Below are positions 1 through 12,400 of a DNA stretch of 64,000 nucleotides, in pieces. The stretch is from Aspidiotus rigidus (lineage: Eukaryota; Arthropoda; Insecta; Hemiptera; Diaspididae), in assembly GCA_035079385.1 (NCBI GenBank), contig JAVHKY010000053.1, positions 3,658,001 through 3,722,000 on the forward strand. Direction: 5' to 3'. How positions within the stretch are numbered: the first letter of the stretch is position 1; each line of letters starts with the position of its first letter. A program made the translations under genes and the position numbers. The notes under the pieces are model-generated. The model worked only from the letters and a program-made list of their open reading frames with translations, did not search any database and had not been told where the DNA came from.

Positions 1-985
1 ATGCTAATTTGAGTTGATGGCAAAAATGGGTTGTCCATTGTGAGTCTAGTCACTTTGGCTTCATTTTTGGTCGACAATGAATGAAACAAAATTGAATCAG
101 AATCAACGTCGATGGTTTAAAGAGACACAATTTTGAGTCAACTTGTAATCAATTTGAGTCGAGATTGGGTGAAACTAAATTTACTCAAAACTTACGTCGA
201 TTTCAGTCGATAATAAAAAATGGGGTTGGCAATTTGTAGTCGGTTTTCAGTTATTTCAAGTCGATTTTTGGCTGACATTGAGTGAAACTACATTGACTCA
301 GAATCAAAGTTGATTTGGCTTGATGATGAAAAAAAAAAAAAAACGTCGACTTCTGGGGTTGATTTTCCGTCGACATTGGGCGAAACTAAACCGACTCAGA
401 ATCAACATCGATTTGAATAATTGATGGTAAAAATGGACGGTCGATTTTGAGTCGACTTCCAGTCATCTTGAGTTGATTTTTTGTAGACATTGGACGAAAC
501 TAAATCGATTGATTATTGATTTTGATTTTAGTCGATGGTAAAATTTTTAGTCGACTTCCACTAATTTGAGGTCAACATTTGGCGAAACTAAATTGATTCA
601 AAATTTAAGTCAATTTGAGTTGATAACAAAAATGGGCAGCAGATTTTGAGTCATCTTTGAGTCATGTTGAGTTGATTTTCCGTCGACATTGGGCGAAACT
701 AAACCGACTCAGAATCAACGTCGATCTGAATAATTGATGGTAAAAATGGACGGTCGATTTTGAGTCGACTTCCAGTCATTTTGAGTTGAATTTCTTTTGA
801 CATCGGGCAATTTTAAAACTAAAGTAACTCGAAATCAACGTCAATTTTGAGTTGACTTCCAGTAATTTTGGGTCGATACGGTGAGAGACTTGATCGTGAT
901 ATGAGACAATAATGAAAAGAGGCGGGCGATTTTGAGCCATTTTCCAGTCGTTTTGAGTTGATTCGTTCTCGCCTTTTGGTAGAAT
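1..985. repeat. Degenerate GTCGA-rich tandem array (left array)
   Basis: Diverged repeat units of roughly 110-300 bp are built from phrases such as TTGAGTCGATTTTGAGTCG and GGGCGAAACTAAACCGACTC. The best pair is about 355-480 and 665-790, which are nearly identical over more than 100 bp. There is no open frame. The reverse complement of this unit aligns well with the array at 9770-13226, so the two arrays are the same family in opposite orientation. It probably lies in an upstream intron of the gene whose exons begin at 3491. Confidence 0.8.
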
Positions 986-3490
986 TGAACGGACACAGAA
1001 GCTATGTCTAGTTAGCGACGATTTTCGTTAAAAATATAGCGAGCTGTTTTGGAGTCGTTAGGGTTAGTTGGGTTTGAAGTCTCTGTTGTTGGTCAGTATC
1101 CTTTTGGGTTAAGGCTGTTGGGCTCATTAACCTTGGTTTCTACTATATATATATATGGGTTATACTGAATGTAAGTCATTTAGGGTCTGTAAGTAAAGAT
1201 TATCGGGTGCACTGTAGCAGGCCCTTACCCTCCCATTATATATGGGTCAAGTTTCAAAGTAGCTTCACTGATGTAGATCAACTTCTCTTTTGGAATCAGA
1301 GGTGGTGGACTGAATTTTTCTCTAGGGGCGGGGTAGTTTCTGAGTAATTCGTTGATTGGCATCAATTTTGGAATAAATTTTCTGACCCTAGCCTTAATCG
1401 GGCTTCTTTTGTCCTTTCCCCGATTTTTGAATCTGCTATCGAAGTACTACAGAGCAAGGTCATTGAACTCACTACTCTAACTTTTCCTCTCTCTTTACAT
1501 AAATCATTCGAAATCAAGGACGTGACGTTAGGATCATTTAGGTGAAGCTCAGTAGACTCGCAAGGCGGCTAAAGCAAAAAGAAAAAGATAGTGTGAAATT
1601 TACGGGGTAGTTTTCATACATTTTTCCAAATTAAGTTTCATGTGTGCACGTACATCTTCCCGGAGTACTTGAAGGTGGATTTTATAGTTCGAGAGGAGGG
1701 AGGGGATACCAGCGTAAGACTGAGACGCCAAACTGCAAAAGGGGTAACGTACACGGACATATTCGGTTAGAAAGATGTGAGCATTATGAAGAGAGATTTA
1801 GAAAATTTCTACAAGTTCAATTTCATGAGCGCACGGATGTTTTTAGATGTGTGGGAGGATAAATTTTATACTTGACTGGGTCCAACGAAGACGCATGAAA
1901 CATACCGAAAACTACGGCACCCACACACACTTTCGTTACCAACAAAAAAACCCTTACTTTTCTTTTTTCTTTGCACATTTTCGACCTCTTTTTTGTACCA
2001 AGATGGAGTTGGCTTCATCAGAACTTCCGCCGGTCTTTCCGAAATTCGTGCGGCACTGAGTGAGATTTGTACACTACAGAATGAAATCCAAAGCGACAGA
2101 ACGAGAGAAAATGTCAATTACTGATCGGAAATTTGTACATCGAGACGAGGTAGTGCTCAGAAAGTATTGAGGTTTGAGCGGGAGTGGAGCTTGGATAATC
2201 AAATTCTATGAATGCAAAAAGATTTGTAGGAACAAAGTGAGTTCTACAGGAGTTTTGGAACCAATGACGAAGTTTGATAATCGATGAGTTTGCAACTCGA
2301 TGTGCAGTAGCCAGGTGAAAGACCTTCAAATAATCTAGCAGTGCTTTTGTACATCGTTTTAGGTTTTTATTCCTAATTTTATGAGGTCTCTCCGATCACC
2401 ATACCTTTTATGGCTGAATTAGCAGCGTCGAAAAGTTTTCTGCGCGCGTTGTAATTTAATTAAAGAGAAGGAATGGCCCACAGGCTAGAGAGTATGTGCC
2501 TGCAAAGGAATATCCGTATGGTGTATGAAGAGTTAGTCCAGTGCTTTGACTTAGTTAGAATAAATTTGAAGATGGTTTACGGTAGTATAATCTGAAGAAT
2601 GTTTCGAGTATGAGGTCTCTCCGGTATCGAATGACAACGAAGAGAAGAGACTCATTCTCTCTCTCGCTCGAGTATAAGATGAAATCGAAACCAAAATGAA
2701 AATCTGCTACTGTTGTCACCTCGTTCGTGAAATGAAATTAAATAGCGAAGAGAGAAGATGAAGAGCGTCGCTAGGGTTCGGCTATAGTAGTAGTGGTAAC
2801 AGCAGCCAGAGCGTGCGAAATCGTATAAACAAATAAAATGCTAACCTTCGTTGGGCGCGCGAAAACGAAGAAAAGTAATAAAGACGGAAGATAGAGAGAG
2901 AGTGAGCGGAAACGCGAGGAAAAACGCGCGCGTCCAGTATAAAGAAAGTTCTGCCGGGTAAGAAAGCACACGGCACACACACACAGGACTTTAAGAAAAC
3001 TCATTCAAGCTGTCAAGAGCAACCCTTACATCCCTTTCTAAATCGTTTGATATATTAACTCCATTTCAGTTGGGTTGGTTGTTGTCTCTGCCAACTTCCT
3101 TTCCTCCGGGGACCATTTCTGATGCTGTGCTGTTACGTTAGGCATGCTACTCATTCTCGTCGTGCTGTACATTTTCTCAGGGTGAAACTTCATTCGAAGC
3201 ATTCTCCTCGGCGGCACCGGCACGAGACAGAAGTCAAAACATTAATAGCACGCTGCGCCACCAGGCAGTTTAATAAGGATAAAGTTACTTTCTTTTTTTT
3301 TCTCTCTGTCTCCTTTACTCCTTCGTCGTATAATATCTTCCTCTCTATTCTCGTCGTACTTTATAGACATTGATATCAGCGCTCGGATTTTCGTGTAACT
3401 GTAATTATTTTGAAACTCGACGAAAGGACGGGAAATTTTATCATTTTTACCCGCAATATTAACCGTGGACTCAACTTCTGCTCGTTACAG
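986..3490. other. Non-coding, probable intron
   Basis: No gene, RNA or clear element is visible. It contains a short (TA)n at 1143-1155, a purine-rich GAGAGA segment near 2880-2915 and (CA)n near 2971-2985. It ends in a pyrimidine-rich stretch and the CAG acceptor at 3488-3490 that precedes the exon at 3491. Confidence 0.6.
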
Positions 3491-6400
3491 GAGCTTCGCC
3501 GTATAGTATGGGTCCGACGTCGCAAGGAACTCCCACGCCGATGATGTCGCCAGCACCGCCCGGTGGTCCGCAAGATAGTATGGGCTACAATCTGAATATG
3601 AATGGTAACGATTATGCTTCTCCCATGTCTGGTTCGCAGGTACATACGATATATCAGGAATGTAAATATTCGTAACGTTACGTACAAAAAGATGAAGAAG
3701 AAGAAATTTCAAAAGAAAAAAAAATTACTTTTTTTTGCGCGCGCGCGCTATTATTCGTAATCCTGTGTTGTGTTCACAAATAATGTACACCGTATATTTG
3801 AAGTGTGTCGATAGCGGTAATTCACAACCATCGATGGGTGACCTAAGAATTACGGTTTTCTATGTATAAATGTGAGGTTGGTTTTTAGAAATTTGTTGAG
3901 AGTATAGGTTCTATTTTTCTCTTGTTGAGTGTGCTAGACCTCGTTGTCAAAGTAATATTTTGGCTTCCCGACAGTTCCAAGAGACACTTGGATGGAGAAA
4001 AAATTGATGATAGTCACATTTTACTCACGATCAGACTAACTAATATTTGGGTTGATTATCAGGGTGTCTAACAGGTCAACTAAGTCGATTAAAGTCAACT
4101 ATTCAGGAGCAGGTCAAATAAAGTCAATTAAAGTCAATTTTTTTGAACGATTTTGAATACACGTCAATTATTTTTAAAAAGGGGGAGAAAATCAGAGAGA
4201 TAAGTTTATTATATTTTTTTAATTTTGAAATTTTTCCAAGTTCTTTGAGGACGAAAATATTCTCATCACCCCATCCCTTCATAAAATTGGTCCCTTGTTG
4301 AAAGAAATCCGGTCAACTAAGATCAACTATTTCAACTTTTCAACTTTGTTAGACACCCTGAATATTGATTGAGGCTTAAGTAGTCGATTCCGTTGTATGG
4401 GACGAAGTCCTGAAGAACGTATGCTAAATTTGATTATTGTTGTGTTATGAAAATGAAATCTTATGACTCTTGCAGAGGTTTCACTGAACCACCGTCGATG
4501 TTCTTCAATTATTTAAAAGGAGGAAAGATTTAACAATTTTTAGGGTTATATTCTGATTCAAATGTTCTGAGTCGTCTTCGAATCTTTTGACCTCCTGATT
4601 GAGTTGCTAAAAATTAATCCCACTTGATTGCAATCGATCCTGCTCCAGTTTTCAAGTATCCTAAATTTTCTTCAAAATAAAGTGACTTCCTTTACTGGAG
4701 AAGAGAATTTGCGAGGGGCCCTCCTGTTTTCAATCGTCTGCCATATTTTTCATGGTGCCTTCCAGCTAGCTCTTCCTCTCATTCTTGATTCAAGATTTTC
4801 TGTATTGCTAAGAAAAGGAGTTCTTCTCAGCCCCTCTAATAATATTGCATTCTATTTGAACTTGTTGTCTTCCCAACGTCACGCCCTGGTTTCCGTTGGT
4901 TTTCCCTCTGTGAAGGTCTAGGCCAAAAATCAACACTTTCTCACCAGGCTTCGGCTTGTGATTTTTGCGAGTTTCTAGATTAGTTTATCTCTCTTGCAAG
5001 TCCTCAAATTAGATCATCATTTATGGCGTCATGCGTTGATAACGTCATCGTCACTCCTCTTGTTTGTAATTTCTAGGAATCTTCGGTGGTGTCACAGGTG
5101 CTGCCACCTGTGCTTCATTGTGGAGGGGAGGCGGTTTTTATTCCTCCATAATTGATATCGACATTTCTGGGTAGAACTTCAGCGTTGGAACAATTTCCTC
5201 GGCGGCCGCCAAGCTGCATTGCCTCCAAATATACAAATTTTAACGCACTCACCGGACACAACTTGGAGCTAAATTGCTGTTGGAGTCTCTTCTTCTGTCT
5301 TCATACCCTTATACCTGGTCTTCTATCTGCAGAGTCTCATTTTTGTAAGGATGGAATACAAGTGTAGAGTAGGCTATAGCGTGGCTCTTCATTGCCTGTT
5401 CCATTCACGTCCATTTTCTTCTTCATGACTGTGACTGCAAATGCAAACACCTGGTCTTATCTATGATTCTTTGGATATAGCATGGTCAGGGTGTCCAGTG
5501 TCCACTTGTCTGGAAAATCGGGAAGTCAGGGAAAAGTCGAGGAATTTTATGAGACCTGGAAAAGTCAGGGAATTTTGGGAATTTTACCCAAAGTCAGGAA
5601 ATTTTTTGAGATACGTCAAAAAAAGTTCAAGCTGAGGTTTTTTTTTTTTTTTTTTTTTTCTTTTTGCTTTTTAGTAGAGATTGTGGTCTGGAAAAACCTG
5701 AAAAAGTCAAGTCAGGGAATTTCATTTCAGAGAAAAAGTGGACACCCTGACACTTCATCGACTCCGATCTCTAATAGAGACTGATCAAGCTTGTCCCACT
5801 CACGCCTCCCCGCATCACGCTCAAATAAGGTGAGCTAAGGTCCATCATCCCACCCTTGGTTGCATTGCGAACACGTTGCGAGCTCAACTTTCCTTAACTT
5901 CTGAAGAAGGTACTTGTTGGAGTAGCCATGGTCGTAGAAACCTGGGCGCGCCGACTCTACACGTTTTGGAGAATGGTGAGACTTGGTGTTTTCACGCGGT
6001 TGAGTCGTTGTGGGCTGATGCGTAAAAAATCCAAAACATGCCGAGTTATTGCATTCGGGTGCCCGGGTTTCTTCGAAAAGAAAGTTCACCTGACCATGGT
6101 CTCGCTTCATGTGTATCAACTTACGGGTCGTTTATTTCCCCCAGCTCACTGTGAGCCTTTTCTCAAGTAAGGAGCGTTTGGACTCCTGCTTGACCCGTGA
6201 AGCCTTCTGGTCAGTCGTTGTCCTCTTCTGTGCTCTGAACACCTCGCTTTCTCCTCAGCAAGGAGCTCAATTAGTGGTGAATGTGGTAATACGCGAAGAA
6301 CCTTTGTCGAGAGCGCGCGATAGGCACTAACACACTTTAGCACAACTCGTCATCGGATCTTTTCCATCTCTTTCCTTCTGTAGGCTATCTTTATCTTCAA

Positions 6401-9400
6401 CCATTTAGAATGTGGTCAGCTAGCCAAGACTCGTTTTTCGTTGGAAGAAAGCCGGGTACCCGAATGCAACAACTCGACATGTTTTGGAAAAGGGGGTTTT
6501 CTACGCATCAGCACACAACGACTCAACCGTGTAAAAACACCAAGTCGCATTATTTTCCAAAACGTGTAGATTTGTTGCCCAGGTTTCTTCCTATGAATTT
6601 TGCACAGCGCGTATGGAGCTTGGCCGGTCCATACAGTCTGTAGAGGAGGATTGACAATGCGGTGCTTCTCATAATCCTTGTTCTAGCGTCCCTCGTCCCG
6701 TCTAGGTCTTGGACTGCGCTAATGCGTGTTGACGCTCGTTGAAAAGTGGTAGCAAGATCTCTTTCAGTCACTTTGGCGGCAACGTTAATCAAATGGCAGC
6801 TCTCAGTCACATTGGCGGGGCAACGTGTTTTTAAACGGGCGAGATCTCACTACCGCTTTTTCACGGGCTTCGCGCAGTCCATACAAAGCATATCTGTAGT
6901 CAAAGGTCTAGGTTTGTCATCGAGCGGTGTAAGTTGGACACTGCCATATTCACCTTGTCCGCTACCATTAAGAGCTTAGCTTCGAGTCAAATTAGATGCC
7001 CAGAGGCCTGGTTTACCCTGCTCTCTACCGCTAGAATTGTTTCAGCACTGCATACCACCAGTGTGTCACCCGCATAGCATTCAAGGTGAATGCATGGTGG
7101 CAGCGTCGCCTTGAAAATCTCGTCACATGGGACGCGTCAGAAGACCGACCCCTGCGACGCACTTTACTGTACCAGCAGACGTCTCTGCTTGGATTTCTAA
7201 ACAGCTAAAACAATTGCAGGCACTTCTGCGTCCATAAGGGGTTATGTGGAGTCGAGTTGAACGCATGTCTTATTTAAAGGCTGACGACTGCGCAAAACTG
7301 GCGGGTAGATATTGCTAACTCGGTACCCACTTTCGCCTAATTTTAGCATCTGACATACAACGTCTTGAAGCGACGTCTAAACCTCCTCCAACTGCTCATA
7401 TCTGATTCACACTTCGTAGTTCCTCCAATTCCTCTTTCCGTTACAAAAGTCGAAGCTCATTCAAACTTTTCTGTGAAGAATACCACCAACGAGGACAAAG
7501 ATAATGCTCTTGCTATGTACACCTTAATGCTGATTCTACTTCCTTCGAGTGGAGTTGAACTTGATTTTTTTCAAATCTCCCGACGACGTCATTCGAGTTT
7601 TGATATTTTTAGGTCTCTTTTGTATATAAGAGTTCAACTTGCATTTTTTGTCCCACCTCTTTAAGGATTCATCTTCAATTTTCCTGTCTCTCCTCTCCTG
7701 AGGTTCAGAATTGGACATTAATAGCCATTTTCTTCTTTGATAATATTGTTGAAAAAGTTGTGTAGTCTTTAAGTGAGAGAGAAAAGATCTGTTAGTTTTT
7801 TGACTGCGAACGTGACAAGTGACCGCCTGAAAATAAAAACCGGTAGATTCCTATTCTAGTTATATTCTACGTATAGTGAGTTCTCTTTGTATCGAAGATT
7901 GGACATTGCCCCGATACCACAGGAATTGATCAGGTGGGCTGTACCATCGATGGTTGTAGATTGCTTGTGTTACACATTAGAAAGAATGAAAAGAAAGAAA
8001 ACACGCAAAACAAAAAAAAAATGAGACAAAAGTATCGATTTTTGTGTTTGTTGTCTCGGATGTAATAATTAGTTGAAAATTTGTCGTTGTGTCAATGTCG
8101 GCTGTATCTGTTCAACCAAACACCCACTGAACGCTCACACACTGTGCAGGTGTGCACCTTAGCTTGTGTGTACGTATTTATGTGTGTGTATTTATTTACT
8201 TTTTTTTTTTTTTTTTTTTTTTACAAATTTTTTAAATGCGTCCAGTCCCGTCGTTTCGTTACGAATTTTTATATACGCTTGCTTTAATTAATCAATTTTA
8301 CGCACATGCTAATTAAAAATTATCGGAGCACGGTGAAAGGTAATTGAATCGATCGGAACAATACAATAAAATTATAGATACGTACGCAAATTAGACGAGT
8401 AGAAAATAAGTTGGTCGGTTTCGTTGTACGCTATTCTATTATTATACTGCGGGATTACATAAGGAAAAATAATTGAAAATTTATTACCGGTATGTTTGAT
8501 AAGTAAACGTCGTGACTCATCGTTCCCGGGAAAATATACTTTGAATCTTGAGGGTTTTTAGTGGGAATCGTTTCACTATTTTCGGAAGAAACTCGTGCTG
8601 TGGGAGGTATGTGAAATTGCCATTACGAACTGTGATGAATAAAGGCAGTCAATTTGCGAAACAGAATCAACTGTCGATTGGTGCCTTATCGGCGAAATTT
8701 TTTAGGACCCCCTTTATAGAGAAGGACAACGATTTTTTACGTTACGGGAAATTATATCAGGAGGGGGGTAGTTAGTAGACGCTATTCTATTATTATACTG
8801 CGGGATTACATAAGGAAAAATAATTGAAAATTTATTACCGGTATGTTTGATAAGTAAACGTCGTGACTCATCGTTCCTGGTATATATTCTTTGAATCTTG
8901 AGGGTTTTTAGTGGGAAGACCAAATTTTTCGCTTGTATTCTCATCTACTAACTACCCCCCCTCCCCTTTATAGAGGTTCAGGGTTCGAAATGAGTCGAAA
9001 TTGTCTTAGTCCTAGGGTCGGGCACAACTCCCCTTAAGGAGAAGCAGACCAGAAAGCGAATGCTTCCTCATTTTTCGAAACAATGAATTGTTCCGATTGA
9101 TTCGTAGCATTGTCTGTTGATTTTTTTTTTTTTTTTTGTCGAACCAGAAATATTTTCTTAAGTTGCGTATTACTGTATCGTACGTTATATAGATTTTTAG
9201 ACTTTACTCTTGCATTTCCTTCATCTTTCTCTTTGTGTTGGTAAAATTATGTATTACTAATTTTAATGTGTGGTTCGTCCGTTCTTGTATTGGTCAATGG
9301 AAACGAGTTGTTGAAAAATGCAAAAAGCGGTACATTAACTTCTTTCAACTTTTCAATCTTTGAATTGATACGAACCTCTGAATAACGACTTGACATACCG

Positions 9401-12400
9401 GAAGAATACTACAAAGATAAACAAATAAGATCATAATGAGATGCGAGTATTCTTCCGGTTTTTCAGTCTTCCCTCAAGAGGCTTTTAAAATTCTAGCTGT
9501 GTTTCATTAGGTGCCCAAAACGAGTAAAACGCAAAATAAATAGCACAAAATCTTTTTGCATCGAATTTCCGACAAAAACATCGTGACATTTCTCTGAGAG
9601 TGTTCCGTTATTTCCTTAACGCTCATTTCAAAACAAACAGCATTTTCTTGCAACTTATCGTCTTTGTTTGCACCTAAATCAAGAAAAAGCTAAAAAAATC
9701 CTCCTGCAAAGGAAAAATCGTTGCTCAACATTATATAAATGACTAATTCCGATGAACCGTGACGACTGCAAATGGACGTCAATTCCGAGTCCATTTAGTG
9801 TTGACCAAACATCGACCCAAAATGACTGAAAGTCAACTCAAAATCGACCTCTTCTTTTTACCGGAATTAATTCCAGATCGACCTTGATTTGAAATCAACC
9901 TCCAATGACCTGAAATTGGCACGAGATTTTGAGTCGATAGAAAATTTGAAGACATCAATACAAAATCAACGCCAGATTGACGTCGACTCGAAGTTGACCA
10001 GCATGCATTCCCAGAGAAATAAAAATTAACTCTTCATCGAAATAACAAAAAAGTTTATTTTGGGTCGATAAGCAATATTTGAAGAAGTTGATTCAAAATT
10101 GACTCCAGAAAACTCACGGGTTCTTTATTGGAGTTGAACCAGGGATAGCAGGAAACCTGTTATATGGGGCACGTGAGATCTGAAAAATGTAGATTGTGAC
10201 GTCGTAAGGCTGACCTATGATATCATCAAATTGTGACGTCCCTGGGATCTGAAAAATGTAGACTGTGACGTCACAAGGCTGACTTATGGCGTCATCAAAT
10301 TGTGACGTTACAGTCCCGGACTTTGAAGTTATATATAATAGGAGGGGAACTTGGAAAAATCTGATTTGTGACGTCATAAGGCTGACATATGACGTCATCA
10401 AACTGTGACGTCACAGGCCCTGTCTTTTTTTTTTGGGGGGGGGGGGGGGGGGCTTAGAAAATTCTAGAACTCCGAACTTTGCCGGCCAACGGACGTTTTT
10501 TCCGAAAAATCCCCCGATAAAACAGGTTCCCTATCGAAAATCAAATTGAAATCAACTCCAGATTAGTGGCAACTTGAGGTCTATTTGAGGTTGACGATCA
10601 TATGTTCCCAAAAAACTAAAAATCAATTATCAATTGACCCACCCAATGGGGCAGTCGATTTTGGATCAACAAAAAATTTGGAGAAATCATCCTAAGATTG
10701 ACTCCGGATTGACTTTGATTTGAGTCTAGAGAACAAAAAATTGACTTCAAATCAAGATTTCAGGTCAATAATTATTTTGGAAACTTGTCTTGAAATTCAC
10801 TCCACATGACGTCGATTTGAGTTTGATTTAATGTGTGGATCAGCGTGCATTCCTACAAAACTGGAATATAGTTTTTAGGTTGATGGAAAAATTTGTAGAA
10901 CTTGACTTGAAATCGACTTCGCATTGATTTCAATTTAAAGTCAATCAGAGTACATCAGCAGAGAACCAGAAATTGACTCAAAATTGACTTAACAGATATG
11001 AGATTTGTGGAATAGTTCAAGGATATTGATTCCAAATTGACTCCATATTGACCTTGATTCAGAGTTGATCTGAATTCCATCCGTGTACATTCTTGGAAAC
11101 TAAAAATTGACTTTTATTTTACGTAACAGAGCGGTTGATCTCAGGCAAAGAAAAAGTATGAGGAAGTCAACTCGAAATTGATTTCAGGTTCACGTTTATT
11201 TTAGGTCAATTTAAAAGTTGACCAACGTACATTACTTGGGATTTACAAATTGACTATAAAATTCATCACAACAGAGCAATCGATTTATGGTCCATAGGAA
11301 GTTGAGAAAAAATGACCCAAAATTGATTTCAGATTGGAGGTCAAATTGAGGAGAAAATTGAAAATTAACCATCAATTGACGTAACAGGGGTGGATTTTGA
11401 GACAATAAAAAACAGGGTGTCTACTCGTCAATTAAATCAAGTAGAAGTCAAGTATTTGCTAAAAGGTCAAGTAAACAAGTAAAAGTCAAGTGTTTTTATT
11501 AACGGTCAAGTAAAAATGATGAAAATTACAACAAATTTTGAAAGAAGTAAAACAAGAAAATATTTTTAACCAATTCGATTTTTTTTTTTTCTTGCTTGTT
11601 GACTCGCTCACTTTGAAAAAAAGTCAAGTATTTCTAGAATTTCCTTTCACTAGACACCTTGAAAAATTATTGAAAAAACTGACTCAAAATCATCTTCAGA
11701 TTGACGTTAATTTGAGGTCAATTGGAAGCAATACATCACAGGAGAACTGCAAATCAACCTGAAATCAACTGCTCGGTTGCGTTTAATTCTGGTTGAAATT
11801 GAATCCAAATTGACGTTATATTGAATGCAACTAGCGAGGACTACAAATTGATTAAAAATCAACGCAGCGCCCTCTGTCAATCTCTAGTTGAGTCAAATTT
11901 TTCGGTTGATTTAGAATGGACCACCATGTATTCCCAGAGAATTGGAAATTGCTTCCTGAACAACGCAGTCGAGTACTTGATTTTACGTTAATAAAAGATC
12001 AGGACAAGTTGACTCAAAATCGACTTCAGATTGACGTTGATTTGAAGTTGGTCAGCGTAAATTACTGAAGGGGTCTACAAATTGACTTAGAATCACCCTA
12101 CAAAGCTCTTGATTTAGATCGTGTACAAAATTTAGAAAAATTGACTCGAAATCGACTCTAAATTAAGGTCTAATTGACTTGTCTATATTCTCAGAAAACT
12201 GAAAAGCAACATCAACGCAACTGAGCGGTGGATAAAAAAATTAGGTGAAATTGACACCAGATTGATATTGATTTGGGGTCAATTTTGAAGTTAGCTAGGG
12301 TACAATAAATCACTAGAAAAATACTAATCGACCTGAAATCAGATTTCTCTGTAGCGTCAATTTCGAGTCAACCAGCGAAAAGCACAATTAGCTTGAAATT

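Noticed and set aside
8970..9000. GGGTTCGAAATG, similar to a tRNA T-loop
   Set aside because: No acceptor stem, D-arm or anticodon arm fits around it; no tRNA gene was found in the window.
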